DNA of 64,000 nt, taken from Hymenobacter perfusus (GTDB lineage Bacteria; Bacteroidota; Bacteroidia; Cytophagales; Hymenobacteraceae). A program made the position numbers and the translations under genes. Positions within the stretch are counted from its first letter, which is position 1; every line of letters begins with the position of its first letter. A model generated the notes under the pieces. That model was given only the letters and a program-made list of their open reading frames with translations. It was not told the DNA's origin and made no database searches. The stretch lies in NCBI RefSeq assembly GCF_003944765.1, contig NZ_RWIU01000009.1, positions 62,001 through 126,000 of the forward strand, read 5' to 3'. Below are positions 33,320 through 40,119 of this stretch, in pieces.

Positions 33320-34036
33320 ATGGAAATCATTCCCGCTATTGACCTCATCAACGGCCAGTGCGTGCGCCTGACGGAGGGCGACTTTGCCCAGCTGACCACC
33401 TACGATGCCGACCCGCTGGCCGTGGCCCAACGATTCGAGGCCGCCGGCGTGAAGCGCCTGCATCTGGTGGACCTCGACGGAGCCCGCGCCAAGCGCCCCG
33501 TGAACCTGCCCGTGCTGGAGCGCATTGCCCGCCACACCAGCCTGCACATCGACTTCGGAGGCGGGCTGCAGAGCGAGGAAGCCGTGCGCCAGGCATTCAA
33601 CGCCGGGGCCCGGCAGATTACGGCCGGCAGCATTGCCGTGCGCGAGCCCGAAACCGTGAACGGCTGGCTCCACACCTTCGGGGCCGACCAGATCATCATC
33701 GGGGCCGACTACCGCGACAACCACATTTCCATCAACGCCTGGGCCGAGCAGAGCGAGCGGACCCTGGGCGAGTTTGTGGAGGGCTACTTGGCCAGCGGGG
33801 CCACCACCTTCATCTGCACCGACGTGAGCAAGGACGGCAAGCTCCAGGGCCCGTCGCTGGCTACGTACACCGAGCTGCGCAAGCAACTGCCCGCCGCCCG
33901 CCTCATTGCCAGCGGCGGCGTCACCACCATTGCCGACGTGGAGGCCCTGGCCGCCGTAGGCATGCACGGGGCCATCATCGGCAAAGCCATCTACGAAGGC
34001 ACCATCACGCTGGAACAGCTGCAGCCCTGGCTGTAG
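33320..34036 (+). CDS. hisA: ProFAR isomerase
   Basis: A 238-residue half-barrel-repeat TIM barrel catalysing the Amadori isomerisation of ProFAR. Signatures: IIPAIDLINGQCVRL with the catalytic Asp, HLVDLDGARAKRPVN, IDFGGGLQSEEAVRQ, and in the second half FICTDVSKDGKLQGPSL with the second Asp, IASGGVTTIADVEAL. Length is normal. Confidence 0.96.
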   Translation: MEIIPAIDLINGQCVRLTEGDFAQLTTYDADPLAVAQRFEAAGVKRLHLVDLDGARAKRPVNLPVLERIARHTSLHIDFGGGLQSEEAVRQAFNAGARQITAGSIAVREPETVNGWLHTFGADQIIIGADYRDNHISINAWAEQSERTLGEFVEGYLASGATTFICTDVSKDGKLQGPSLATYTELRKQLPAARLIASGGVTTIADVEALAAVGMHGAIIGKAIYEGTITLEQLQPWL

Positions 34037-34138
34037 TTTCGTTTTTCGTTGTTCGTTTCTCGCTCGGTTCGTCCAAGAGGAAACGAAGTCTGCCAACGAA
34101 TACTTAACAGCCGAAAAACGAACAACCAATAACGAGCA
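34037..34138. repeat. Stop-to-start gap-filling hairpin between hisA and hisF
   Basis: Left TCGTTTTTCGTTGTTCGTTT and right CCGAAAAACGAACAACCAAT pair over about 26 bases with three mismatches. The words CGTTTTTCG and GTTGTTCG recur. It starts one base after the hisA stop and ends 2 bases before the hisF ATG. Confidence 0.8.
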
Positions 34139-34140
34139 AG

Positions 34141-34899
34141 ATGCTAACCAAACGAATCATTCCCTGCCTCGACGTGAAGGACGGGCGCACCGTGAAAGGG
34201 GTGCGCTTCGAGGGCCTGCGTGACGCGGGCGACCCGGTGGCCCTGGCTGCCCGCTACGCCCGCGAAGGCGCCGACGAGCTGGTATTCCTCGACATCACGG
34301 CCACCAACCAGAAACGCGCCACACTGGTGGCCCTGGTGCGCGACGTGGCCCGGGAGCTGGACATTCCGTTCACCGTGGGCGGCGGCATTGGCACGGTGGC
34401 CGATGTGGAGGCCCTACTCATGAACGGAGCCGACAAAGTGAGCATCAACTCGGCCGCCTTAGCGCGTCCGGAGCTGATTGACGAGCTGGCCGCCCGCTTC
34501 GGGTCCCAGTGCATTGTGGTGGCCGCCGATGCCCGCTACAACGACGCCGACGGCTGGCAGGTGTACACCCGGGCCGGCACCCACAACACCGGCCGCGACG
34601 CGGTGCAGTGGTGCCGGGAAGCCGCCGAGCGGGGCGCCGGTGAAATCCTGCTGACCTCCATGAGCAACGACGGCACCAAGGACGGCTTCGCGCTGGACAT
34701 CACCGGGGCCGTGAGCCGGGCCGTGACCATCCCGGTCATTGCCAGCGGCGGCGCGGGCTCCAAGCAGGACTTCACCAACGTGTTCCAGCAGGCCCACGCC
34801 GACGCCGGCCTCGCCGCCAGTATCTTTCACTTCGGCGAAATCGGTATCCGCGAGCTGAAAGAACATCTGTGCCACGACGGCATTGCCGTGCGGCTGTAA
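34141..34899 (+). CDS. hisF: Imidazole glycerol phosphate synthase, cyclase subunit
   Basis: A 252-residue TIM barrel that uses ammonia from HisH to make imidazole glycerol phosphate and AICAR. Signatures: KRIIPCLDVKDGRTVKGV with catalytic Asp, FLDITATNQKRATL, VGGGIGTVADVEALL, TSMSNDGTKDGFALDI with the second Asp, and VIASGGAGSKQDF. The start sits immediately after the gap hairpin. Confidence 0.96.
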   Translation: MLTKRIIPCLDVKDGRTVKGVRFEGLRDAGDPVALAARYAREGADELVFLDITATNQKRATLVALVRDVARELDIPFTVGGGIGTVADVEALLMNGADKVSINSAALARPELIDELAARFGSQCIVVAADARYNDADGWQVYTRAGTHNTGRDAVQWCREAAERGAGEILLTSMSNDGTKDGFALDITGAVSRAVTIPVIASGGAGSKQDFTNVFQQAHADAGLAASIFHFGEIGIRELKEHLCHDGIAVRL

Positions 34900-34904
34900 T
34901 GGCT

Positions 34905-35000
34905 GGTTTTTGGTGGGTGGTTGTTGGCTTGGGACGGAAAGTCGTTGCCGATAATCGAAATAAACATCTGCCAAAAACCAAAAACCACCCACCAAAAACC
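34905..35000. repeat. Stop-to-start gap-filling hairpin between hisF and hisIE
   Basis: Left GGTTTTTGGTGGGTGGTTGT and right CCAAAAACCACCCACCAAAA pair over 22 or more bases; the words GGTTTTTGG and GGTGGG recur. It starts 5 bases after the hisF stop and ends 8 bases before the hisIE ATG. Confidence 0.85.
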
Positions 35001-35008
35001 ACTACGAA

Positions 35009-35647
35009 ATGGATTTTGCCAAAATGCCCGATGGGCTGATTCCGGTGATTGTGCAGGATGCCCACACGGGGCAGGTGCTGATGCTGGGCTACCAGAACGA
35101 GGAAGCGCAGCGCGTGACCCGCGAAACGGGCCGCGTGACGTTCTTCTCCCGCTCCAAGCAGCGCCTCTGGACCAAGGGCGAAACCTCCGGGAACTACCTT
35201 ACCGTGGTGAGTGAGCACGAGGACTGCGACCAGGACGCCCTGCTCATCCTGGCCCGCCCCGACGGCCCCACCTGCCATCGGGGTACCACCAGCTGCTTCG
35301 AGCAGCCCCAGCAGACGCGTTACCCGGCCCCGGCCGTGAGCTTCGTGGCGGAGCTGGAGCGCCTGGTGCAGCGCCGCCACCAGCACCCCGACGAAGACCC
35401 CAAGTCGTACACCGCCTCCCTGTTCCGCAAGGGCATGCCCAAAATTGCCCAGAAAGTGGGAGAGGAGGCCGTGGAAACCGTCATCGACGCCGTGGGCGGC
35501 AACGTGGAGGGCCTCAAAGGCGAAGCCGCCGACCTGCTTTACCATTTGTTGGTCCTGCTGACGGCCTCGGGTTTGTCATTGGAAGACGTGGTAGCTGTGC
35601 TGAAGGAGCGCCACACCACCATTTCCGGCGGGGTGCGGCGGGAGTAA
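35009..35647 (+). CDS. hisIE: Bifunctional phosphoribosyl-AMP cyclohydrolase / phosphoribosyl-ATP pyrophosphatase
   Basis: A 212-residue fusion catalysing steps two and three of the pathway. Residues 1-110 are HisI (GLIPVIVQDAHTGQVLMLGY, zinc ligands in EDCDQDALL and CHRGTTSCFE). Residues about 118-212 are HisE, an all-alpha MazG-like domain (SYTASLFRKGMPKIAQKVGE, EAVETVIDAVGG, AADLLYHLLVLL). Last gene of the operon; a hairpin follows. Confidence 0.95.
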   Translation: MDFAKMPDGLIPVIVQDAHTGQVLMLGYQNEEAQRVTRETGRVTFFSRSKQRLWTKGETSGNYLTVVSEHEDCDQDALLILARPDGPTCHRGTTSCFEQPQQTRYPAPAVSFVAELERLVQRRHQHPDEDPKSYTASLFRKGMPKIAQKVGEEAVETVIDAVGGNVEGLKGEAADLLYHLLVLLTASGLSLEDVVAVLKERHTTISGGVRRE

Positions 35648-35674
35648 CGTCTTCTCCTTTCTTTGTATCTGCAA

Positions 35675-35718
35675 GCAAAACGCTGCTGGTGCCTCATCAG
35701 GTACGGGCAGCGTTTTGC
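35675..35718 (+). terminator. Hairpin ending the his operon
   Basis: GCAAAACGCTGC pairs exactly with GCAGCGTTTTGC over a 20-base loop. Confidence 0.7.
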
Positions 35719-35749
35719 CATTTCTTTAATCTTCTCAGTTACGTCTCTA

Positions 35750-36280
35750 ATGTTTCCTTCCGCTATCCAGTTATTGCCTCTACGACTTGACCAGGCCGAA
35801 ATCTTCCACCGCTGGATTCAGGACCAGGAGGTTGTTCTTTACTCACTGAATGCCTTCCAGCAGATGGATTCGCTGGCGAAGGTTGCGGAATGGCTGGAAG
35901 CTACGTTGGCTGATCCGCGCTGCCTGAACCTGGGCGTGTATCTGGCCGAGACCCAGGAGTTGATTGGACACGCCGGTATTTCCGGTATTTCCACGGCTAA
36001 TCAGGCGGGGGAGTATTTTATTCTGCTGGGCGAAAAGCGGTACTGGGGGCAGGGTATTGCCACGGAGGTAACCCGGCAAGTTGTGGCGCGCGGTTTTGAG
36101 GAACTGGGCTTGAACCGGATTATGCTTACGGTTTCGGAGCCGAACAAGGGCGGCGTGAAAGCCTACCTGCGGGCCGGTTTCCAGTTGGAGGGCCGGCTGC
36201 GGCAGGCCTGCTTGCGTAATGGGGACTTTCATGATAAGCTGATGATGTCGGTGCTGCGGGAGGAGTGGAGTGCGTCGTAG
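35750..36280 (+). CDS. GNAT-family N-acetyltransferase (RimJ/RimL type)
   Basis: A 176-residue acetyltransferase of the RimJ-like branch. The acetyl-CoA pyrophosphate loop is in GEKRYWGQGIATEVTRQVV (pattern Q/R-x-x-G-x-G/A). NRIMLTVSEPNKGGVKAYLR holds the Asn/Tyr-containing motif B, and GFQLEGRLRQACLRNGDFHD is the usual C-terminal signature. The substrate could be a protein N-terminus or a small amine. The start at 35750 lies after the his terminator; the frame is open upstream but overlaps it. Confidence 0.85.
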   Translation: MFPSAIQLLPLRLDQAEIFHRWIQDQEVVLYSLNAFQQMDSLAKVAEWLEATLADPRCLNLGVYLAETQELIGHAGISGISTANQAGEYFILLGEKRYWGQGIATEVTRQVVARGFEELGLNRIMLTVSEPNKGGVKAYLRAGFQLEGRLRQACLRNGDFHDKLMMSVLREEWSAS

Positions 36281-36407
36281 CGAGTAGTGGGTGAGCAGTA
36301 CCCCGCAGAGGCGGTCAAATCCATCCGTTCGGCTGCTTTTGCGTATGGGCAGGTATCAGGCTCGAAACCTTGCGTACCTTGCGGCCCGTTTTACCTTTTC
36401 TGTTTCT

Positions 36408-37196
36408 ATGTCTGCTGCTCCCGACCGCGCTGCTTATCTCGCCTCCCAAAGTCTGACGGTGCTGGTGCCCGTCTATAACGAAGAAGAAAGCCTGGGGCAG
36501 TTTGTGGTGGAGATGGACAAGTTTCTGGCCGAAACGCCGGTAGCTACCACCGTGCTGTTCGTCAACGACGGTTCCACTGACGGTTCCGTGGCCATTCTGC
36601 GCGAGGTGTGCCGCCGGAAGCCGCAGTACGAGTTCATCAGCCTGAGCCAGAACCGGGGGCTGAGCACGGCCGTGAAAGCCGGCATCGACCACGCCCGCAC
36701 TACGCTCATCGGCTACATCGACTCCGATATTCAGACCACCCCGCTGGACTTTCTGACCTTCTTTGAGTTTCTGCCCGAGTTTGATATGGTGAACGGCATC
36801 CGTGCCAAGCGGCAGGATACGTTTGTGAAGAAGATGTCGTCCCTGGTGGCCAATACCGTGCGCCGCACGCTCATCAACGACGGGATTCAGGATACCGGCT
36901 GCCCGCTGAAGATCATCAAAACCGAGCACGCCCGCCGCATTCCGCTGTTTCACGGCATGCACCGCTTCCTGGGGGCGCTGGTGCAGCTGCAGGGTGGCAA
37001 AGTCAAGCAGCTGCCCGTGCGCCACTTCCCGCGTTTCGCGGGCACGGCCAAGTACAACCTCTGGAACCGGGCCTGGAAGCCGCTGGTGGATACGTTCGGC
37101 TTCCGCTGGATCCGCAGCCGCTGGAAGAACTATGAAATCGGGGAAGCCCACCGCCAGGAGGCTGCCGGGGTGACAACTGGTGCCAGCAGCAAGTAA
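36408..37196 (+). CDS. Family 2 glycosyltransferase, polyprenyl-phosphate sugar transferase type
   Basis: A 262-residue GT-A enzyme: TVLVPVYNEEESLGQFV, FVNDGSTDGSVAIL, and the D-x-D equivalent YIDSDIQTTP. RNRGLSTAVK-type block NRGLSTAVKAGIDHA follows. No C-terminal membrane helices are seen, unlike ArnC/DPMS fusions. The next gene, 12 bases downstream, encodes a LAB_N membrane protein, and together they suggest transfer of a sugar to a polyprenyl phosphate and its movement across the membrane. The start at 36408 is preferred; the frame is open from 36291 but the extra 39 residues are not conserved-looking. A TACCTTGC box at about 36372-36379 may be a promoter. Confidence 0.82.
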   Translation: MSAAPDRAAYLASQSLTVLVPVYNEEESLGQFVVEMDKFLAETPVATTVLFVNDGSTDGSVAILREVCRRKPQYEFISLSQNRGLSTAVKAGIDHARTTLIGYIDSDIQTTPLDFLTFFEFLPEFDMVNGIRAKRQDTFVKKMSSLVANTVRRTLINDGIQDTGCPLKIIKTEHARRIPLFHGMHRFLGALVQLQGGKVKQLPVRHFPRFAGTAKYNLWNRAWKPLVDTFGFRWIRSRWKNYEIGEAHRQEAAGVTTGASSK

Positions 37197-37208
37197 GCGC
37201 CGGGTTTT

Positions 37209-37865
37209 ATGACGTCACAAACAGTTGCCCTGGGCATTGGGCTGGTGTCGCAGCTGCTGTTTTCCAGCCGCATTGTGCTGCAATGGATTCAGAGCGAGCG
37301 GGCCAAACGCGTGCTGGTGCCCACGCTGTTCTGGCAGATCAGCCTGGTATCCTCGTTTCTGATGATTGTGTATGGTATTCTGCGCCATGACCCGGTGATT
37401 CTGGGGGCGCAGGTAATTAGCTACGCCATCTACATCCGCAACCTGCAGCTGCTGAAGGAGTGGGGCAAGCTGAGCCCGTGGTTCCGGGCCGGAGCCTACG
37501 CGTTTCCGGTGGCCATGCTGGCCTGGTTTGTGGCCGGCAACCAGCACTTCAGCCTGCGGGCCATGCTGGGCAGCCGTATTCCGGCCGGGTTGCTGGCCCT
37601 GGGGGCCGTGGGCCAGGTGATTTTCCTGCTGCGCTTCGTGTATCAGTGGATATACTCCGAGCGCAAGGGCGAATCCACGCTGCCGCTGAGTTTCTGGGTT
37701 ATCAGCTTCGTGGGCTCGGTGCTGATTCTGGTGTATGCTTTCCTGCGCTGGGATGCCGTGCTCATCATTGGCAACGTGTTCGGTACGGTGGTATACGCCC
37801 GCAACATCGTGCTGCTGCGTCGGGAGCAGCGGCGTACCGCTTCGGGGGCCGTATCAACGGAATAA
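37209..37865 (+). CDS. Membrane protein with two LAB_N (lipid A biosynthesis N-terminal) repeats
   Basis: A 218-residue protein with six to seven membrane segments arranged as two homologous LAB_N units. Unit 1: GLVSQLLFSSRIVLQWIQSE ... LFWQISLVSSFLMIVYGILR ... IYIRNLQLLKE. Unit 2: GQVIFLLRFVYQWIYSERKG ... SFWVISFVGSVLILVYAFLR ... VVYARNIVLLR. This internal duplication resembles SWEET/PQ-loop transporters. LAB_N occurs next to polyprenyl-linked sugar transferases and in fusions with LpxB in other bacteria. A flippase or accessory role for lipid-linked sugar is likely but unproven. Coupled to the GT2 gene. Confidence 0.85.
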   Translation: MTSQTVALGIGLVSQLLFSSRIVLQWIQSERAKRVLVPTLFWQISLVSSFLMIVYGILRHDPVILGAQVISYAIYIRNLQLLKEWGKLSPWFRAGAYAFPVAMLAWFVAGNQHFSLRAMLGSRIPAGLLALGAVGQVIFLLRFVYQWIYSERKGESTLPLSFWVISFVGSVLILVYAFLRWDAVLIIGNVFGTVVYARNIVLLRREQRRTASGAVSTE

Positions 37866-37886
37866 GTATTGTGATACAATAAGTTA

Positions 37887-37961
37887 AGTATTGAGACATG
37901 AGGACGGAGTAGTTAGATAATTAACAATCATCTAATTACTCCGTCCTCATGTCTCAATACT
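37887..37961. repeat. Near-perfect palindrome between convergent genes
   Basis: AGTATTGAGACATGAGGACG... (37887-37918) pairs with ...CGTCCTCATGTCTCAATACT (37929-37961), 32 bases with one mismatch and a 10-base loop. It ends one base before the stop codon of the epimerase gene on the other strand. Confidence 0.85.
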
Positions 37962-37962
37962 C

Positions 37963-38943
37963 TTAGACGGCCGCCATTTCCTGCGCGTTCAGCCACTGTA
38001 CAAACTCTCGCAGCCCGTCGGCCAGGCTAGTCTGGGGGGTGTACCCCAGCAGGCGCTGGGCCTTGCTGATGTCGGCGTAGGTGATGTCCACGTCACCGGC
38101 CTGCATGGGCTGGAACGTCAGCTGTGGCTCCACACCCACGGCCTCGCCGATGGCCGCAATCAGCTCCAGCAGGGGCACGGGGCAGTTGTTGCCCAGGTTG
38201 AGGGTTTCGTACACGTCCGTGTGCTCCAGCAGATAATCCACGCCCCGGGAAATGCCGTCTACGGTATCCAGCACGAAGGTGTAGTCGCGGGCCGTGGTGC
38301 CGTCGCCGAAGACCGGAATGGGCTGGCCTGCCTGCAGCAGCCGTACGAACTTATGAATGGCCAGATCGGGGCGCTGGCGGGGACCATACACGGTAAAGAA
38401 CCGGGCATTGAGCACATCCAGGCCGTGCAGGTGGTGGTAGGTGTAGGTGAGCTGCTCGCCGCTGAGCTTGGAGGCGGCGTAGGGCGAAATGCAGGTGGAG
38501 AGCAGGTTCATATCCTCCCGGAAAGGCTGCTCGCGGGTATTGCCGTAAACCGACGATGATGAGGCAAAGAACAGCTTCTGAATCTCGCGCTGCCGCATCC
38601 ACTCCAGTAGGTGGGTGGTCCCGAGTACATTGTTTTCCAGGTAAGCCACGGGCTGCTGCACCGAGGGTCCCACGCCGGCCTTGGCGGCCAGGTGCACCAC
38701 TACGTCAATTGGGTCGGCGGGCAGGGCGTCTACTAGCGCGTCGAGTCCGTGGCGCAGGTCGGCTTCGTGGAAGCTGAAGCGGGGGTGGGCCCGGCAGCCG
38801 GCCAGGTTCTGCTGCTTGCGGGAGCGGTCATAAAACGGGTCGAAGTTATCGAGTCCGACCACGCGGTGCCCGTCGTGGAGCAGGCGTTCGGCCAGGTGCG
38901 AGCCAATGAAGCCCGCGCAGCCCGTTACCAGAATGGAAGCCAT
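37963..38943 (-). CDS. NAD-dependent nucleotide-sugar epimerase (GalE/UDP-glucuronate epimerase type)
   Basis: A 326-residue extended SDR enzyme. The Rossmann motif is LVTGCAGFIGSHLAERLL (G-x-x-G-x-x-G). The catalytic Ser is in FFASSSSVYGNT, and Tyr/Lys in YAASKLSGEQL. FFTVYGPRQRPDLAIHKF and DYTFVLDTVDGI are typical of UDP-glucuronate 4-epimerases, the closest assignment. It probably supplies a uronic acid or related sugar to the glycan genes nearby. The ATG at 38943 is right before the Rossmann strand. A promoter (TACATTTG) lies 55 bases upstream. Confidence 0.87.
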   Translation of the reverse strand: MASILVTGCAGFIGSHLAERLLHDGHRVVGLDNFDPFYDRSRKQQNLAGCRAHPRFSFHEADLRHGLDALVDALPADPIDVVVHLAAKAGVGPSVQQPVAYLENNVLGTTHLLEWMRQREIQKLFFASSSSVYGNTREQPFREDMNLLSTCISPYAASKLSGEQLTYTYHHLHGLDVLNARFFTVYGPRQRPDLAIHKFVRLLQAGQPIPVFGDGTTARDYTFVLDTVDGISRGVDYLLEHTDVYETLNLGNNCPVPLLELIAAIGEAVGVEPQLTFQPMQAGDVDITYADISKAQRLLGYTPQTSLADGLREFVQWLNAQEMAAV

Positions 38944-38997
38944 GCGTAAAAAAAGGCAGGGAAAGGAGGAGAGAACCGGGCCCTGAAGCCCGGGGCG

Positions 38998-39005
38998 CAA
39001 ATGTA
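38998..39005 (-). promoter_or_regulatory. Promoter -7 element TACATTTG
   Basis: An exact TAnnTTTG match on the minus strand, 54 bases before the epimerase ATG at 38943. Confidence 0.55.
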
Positions 39006-39106
39006 ACCGGAATTACCCGACCCCGGTTATCCTGCGTATAGGCCGTACGCAGCGGCCGCCACGGGTGTTTTGCCGCTGCCCTACCTTCTTTCTTCCTCTG
39101 TTGGCT

Positions 39107-40018
39107 ATGACGTACGTTACGCGCCTGCTTACCTGGCCCGTGGTGGTGGCTGTGAGCGGGCTGAGCGGGCTTCCCTTTTCGTCTGTTTTGGCGCATCCGG
39201 TCGATGTCGCACCCAGGGAGCAGACCCAGCGGCGCCCTTTGGTTATCGGGCATGCCGGTTCCGGCTTCTTTCATCCGTTGTTTAACCCGTTGCCGCCCAG
39301 TAGTCTGCGCAGCATTAACCGTGCCCTGCGCCAGGGGGCCGATGGGGTGGAGGTAGATATTCGTCTGAGTCAGGACAGTATTCCGGTACTCTACCACGAT
39401 AATTCTCTGAATTCCATGACCGATGGCACGGGCTGCGTAAGCCAGACGCCGGCCGCCACGCTTACCACGCTGCACTACCGGGGTGGGTGGCCCTACGATT
39501 GGTTTCAGCGCGAAAAGCTCCTGACGTTGGAAACCCTGCTGAACTCGCTGGCCAAGCGGCCGGAGTTCCCATATCTGCATCTGGATCTGCACGAGGATGA
39601 TGACTGCAACGGCAACGACCCGGCCCGCAGTCAGGCCCTGGCGCGGCGCCTGCGCGACCTGCTGCATCAGTACCGGGTGCCAACTGGGCGGCTCCTGGTT
39701 CTCACCAACCGGGCCAGTACGTTGGTGTACCTGCGCCAGGTGTTGCCGGCAGTACCTTTGGGCCTGGAAATGGGGGCGGACTTCGCGGCGGGCCTCGCCA
39801 CGCTCCGTTGCTTGCCCACCGTGCAGATGGCCGTGTTGCACAAAAATGATCTGACGCCTGAGCGGGCCGCGCAGGTGCACGCGCTGGGCAAGGAAGTAGT
39901 CGTCTTCGGGGGGCGTTCGGCCAAAGCCGTCAGCCGGGTAGTAGCCGCCGGTACGGATGCCTACGAGGTGGATAATGTGCGACGGTTGCAGGCTACGCTG
40001 CGGCGGCAATCCGATTAA
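39107..40018 (+). CDS. Glycerophosphodiester phosphodiesterase-like protein
   Basis: A 303-residue exported protein (signal peptide TWPVVVAVSGLSGLPFSSVL, then AHPVDV). The GDPD fold is shown by VIGHAGSGFFHP, GADGVEVDIRLSQDSIPVLY and HDNSLNSMTDGTG, with Glu and Asp metal ligands and the second catalytic His. The canonical H-R-G after the first strand reads H-A-G here, which may alter activity. The periplasmic location suggests degradation of glycerophosphodiesters or lipid headgroups. The start at 39107 is chosen for the signal peptide. Confidence 0.75.
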   Translation: MTYVTRLLTWPVVVAVSGLSGLPFSSVLAHPVDVAPREQTQRRPLVIGHAGSGFFHPLFNPLPPSSLRSINRALRQGADGVEVDIRLSQDSIPVLYHDNSLNSMTDGTGCVSQTPAATLTTLHYRGGWPYDWFQREKLLTLETLLNSLAKRPEFPYLHLDLHEDDDCNGNDPARSQALARRLRDLLHQYRVPTGRLLVLTNRASTLVYLRQVLPAVPLGLEMGADFAAGLATLRCLPTVQMAVLHKNDLTPERAAQVHALGKEVVVFGGRSAKAVSRVVAAGTDAYEVDNVRRLQATLRRQSD

Positions 40019-40119
40019 ACACGTATACTAACGTTTTCAGACGTGAGTCCTGGGCTCTGACCAGTACTCACGGTATAGCAATAGGTAGCATCTTACGCAG
40101 TTGTCACAGGTAGTTTTTC

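Noticed and set aside
8310..37961. CRISPR array as explanation for the many repeats
   Set aside because: Repeats are dispersed singly between genes, palindromic and of several families; there are no regular spacers or cas genes.
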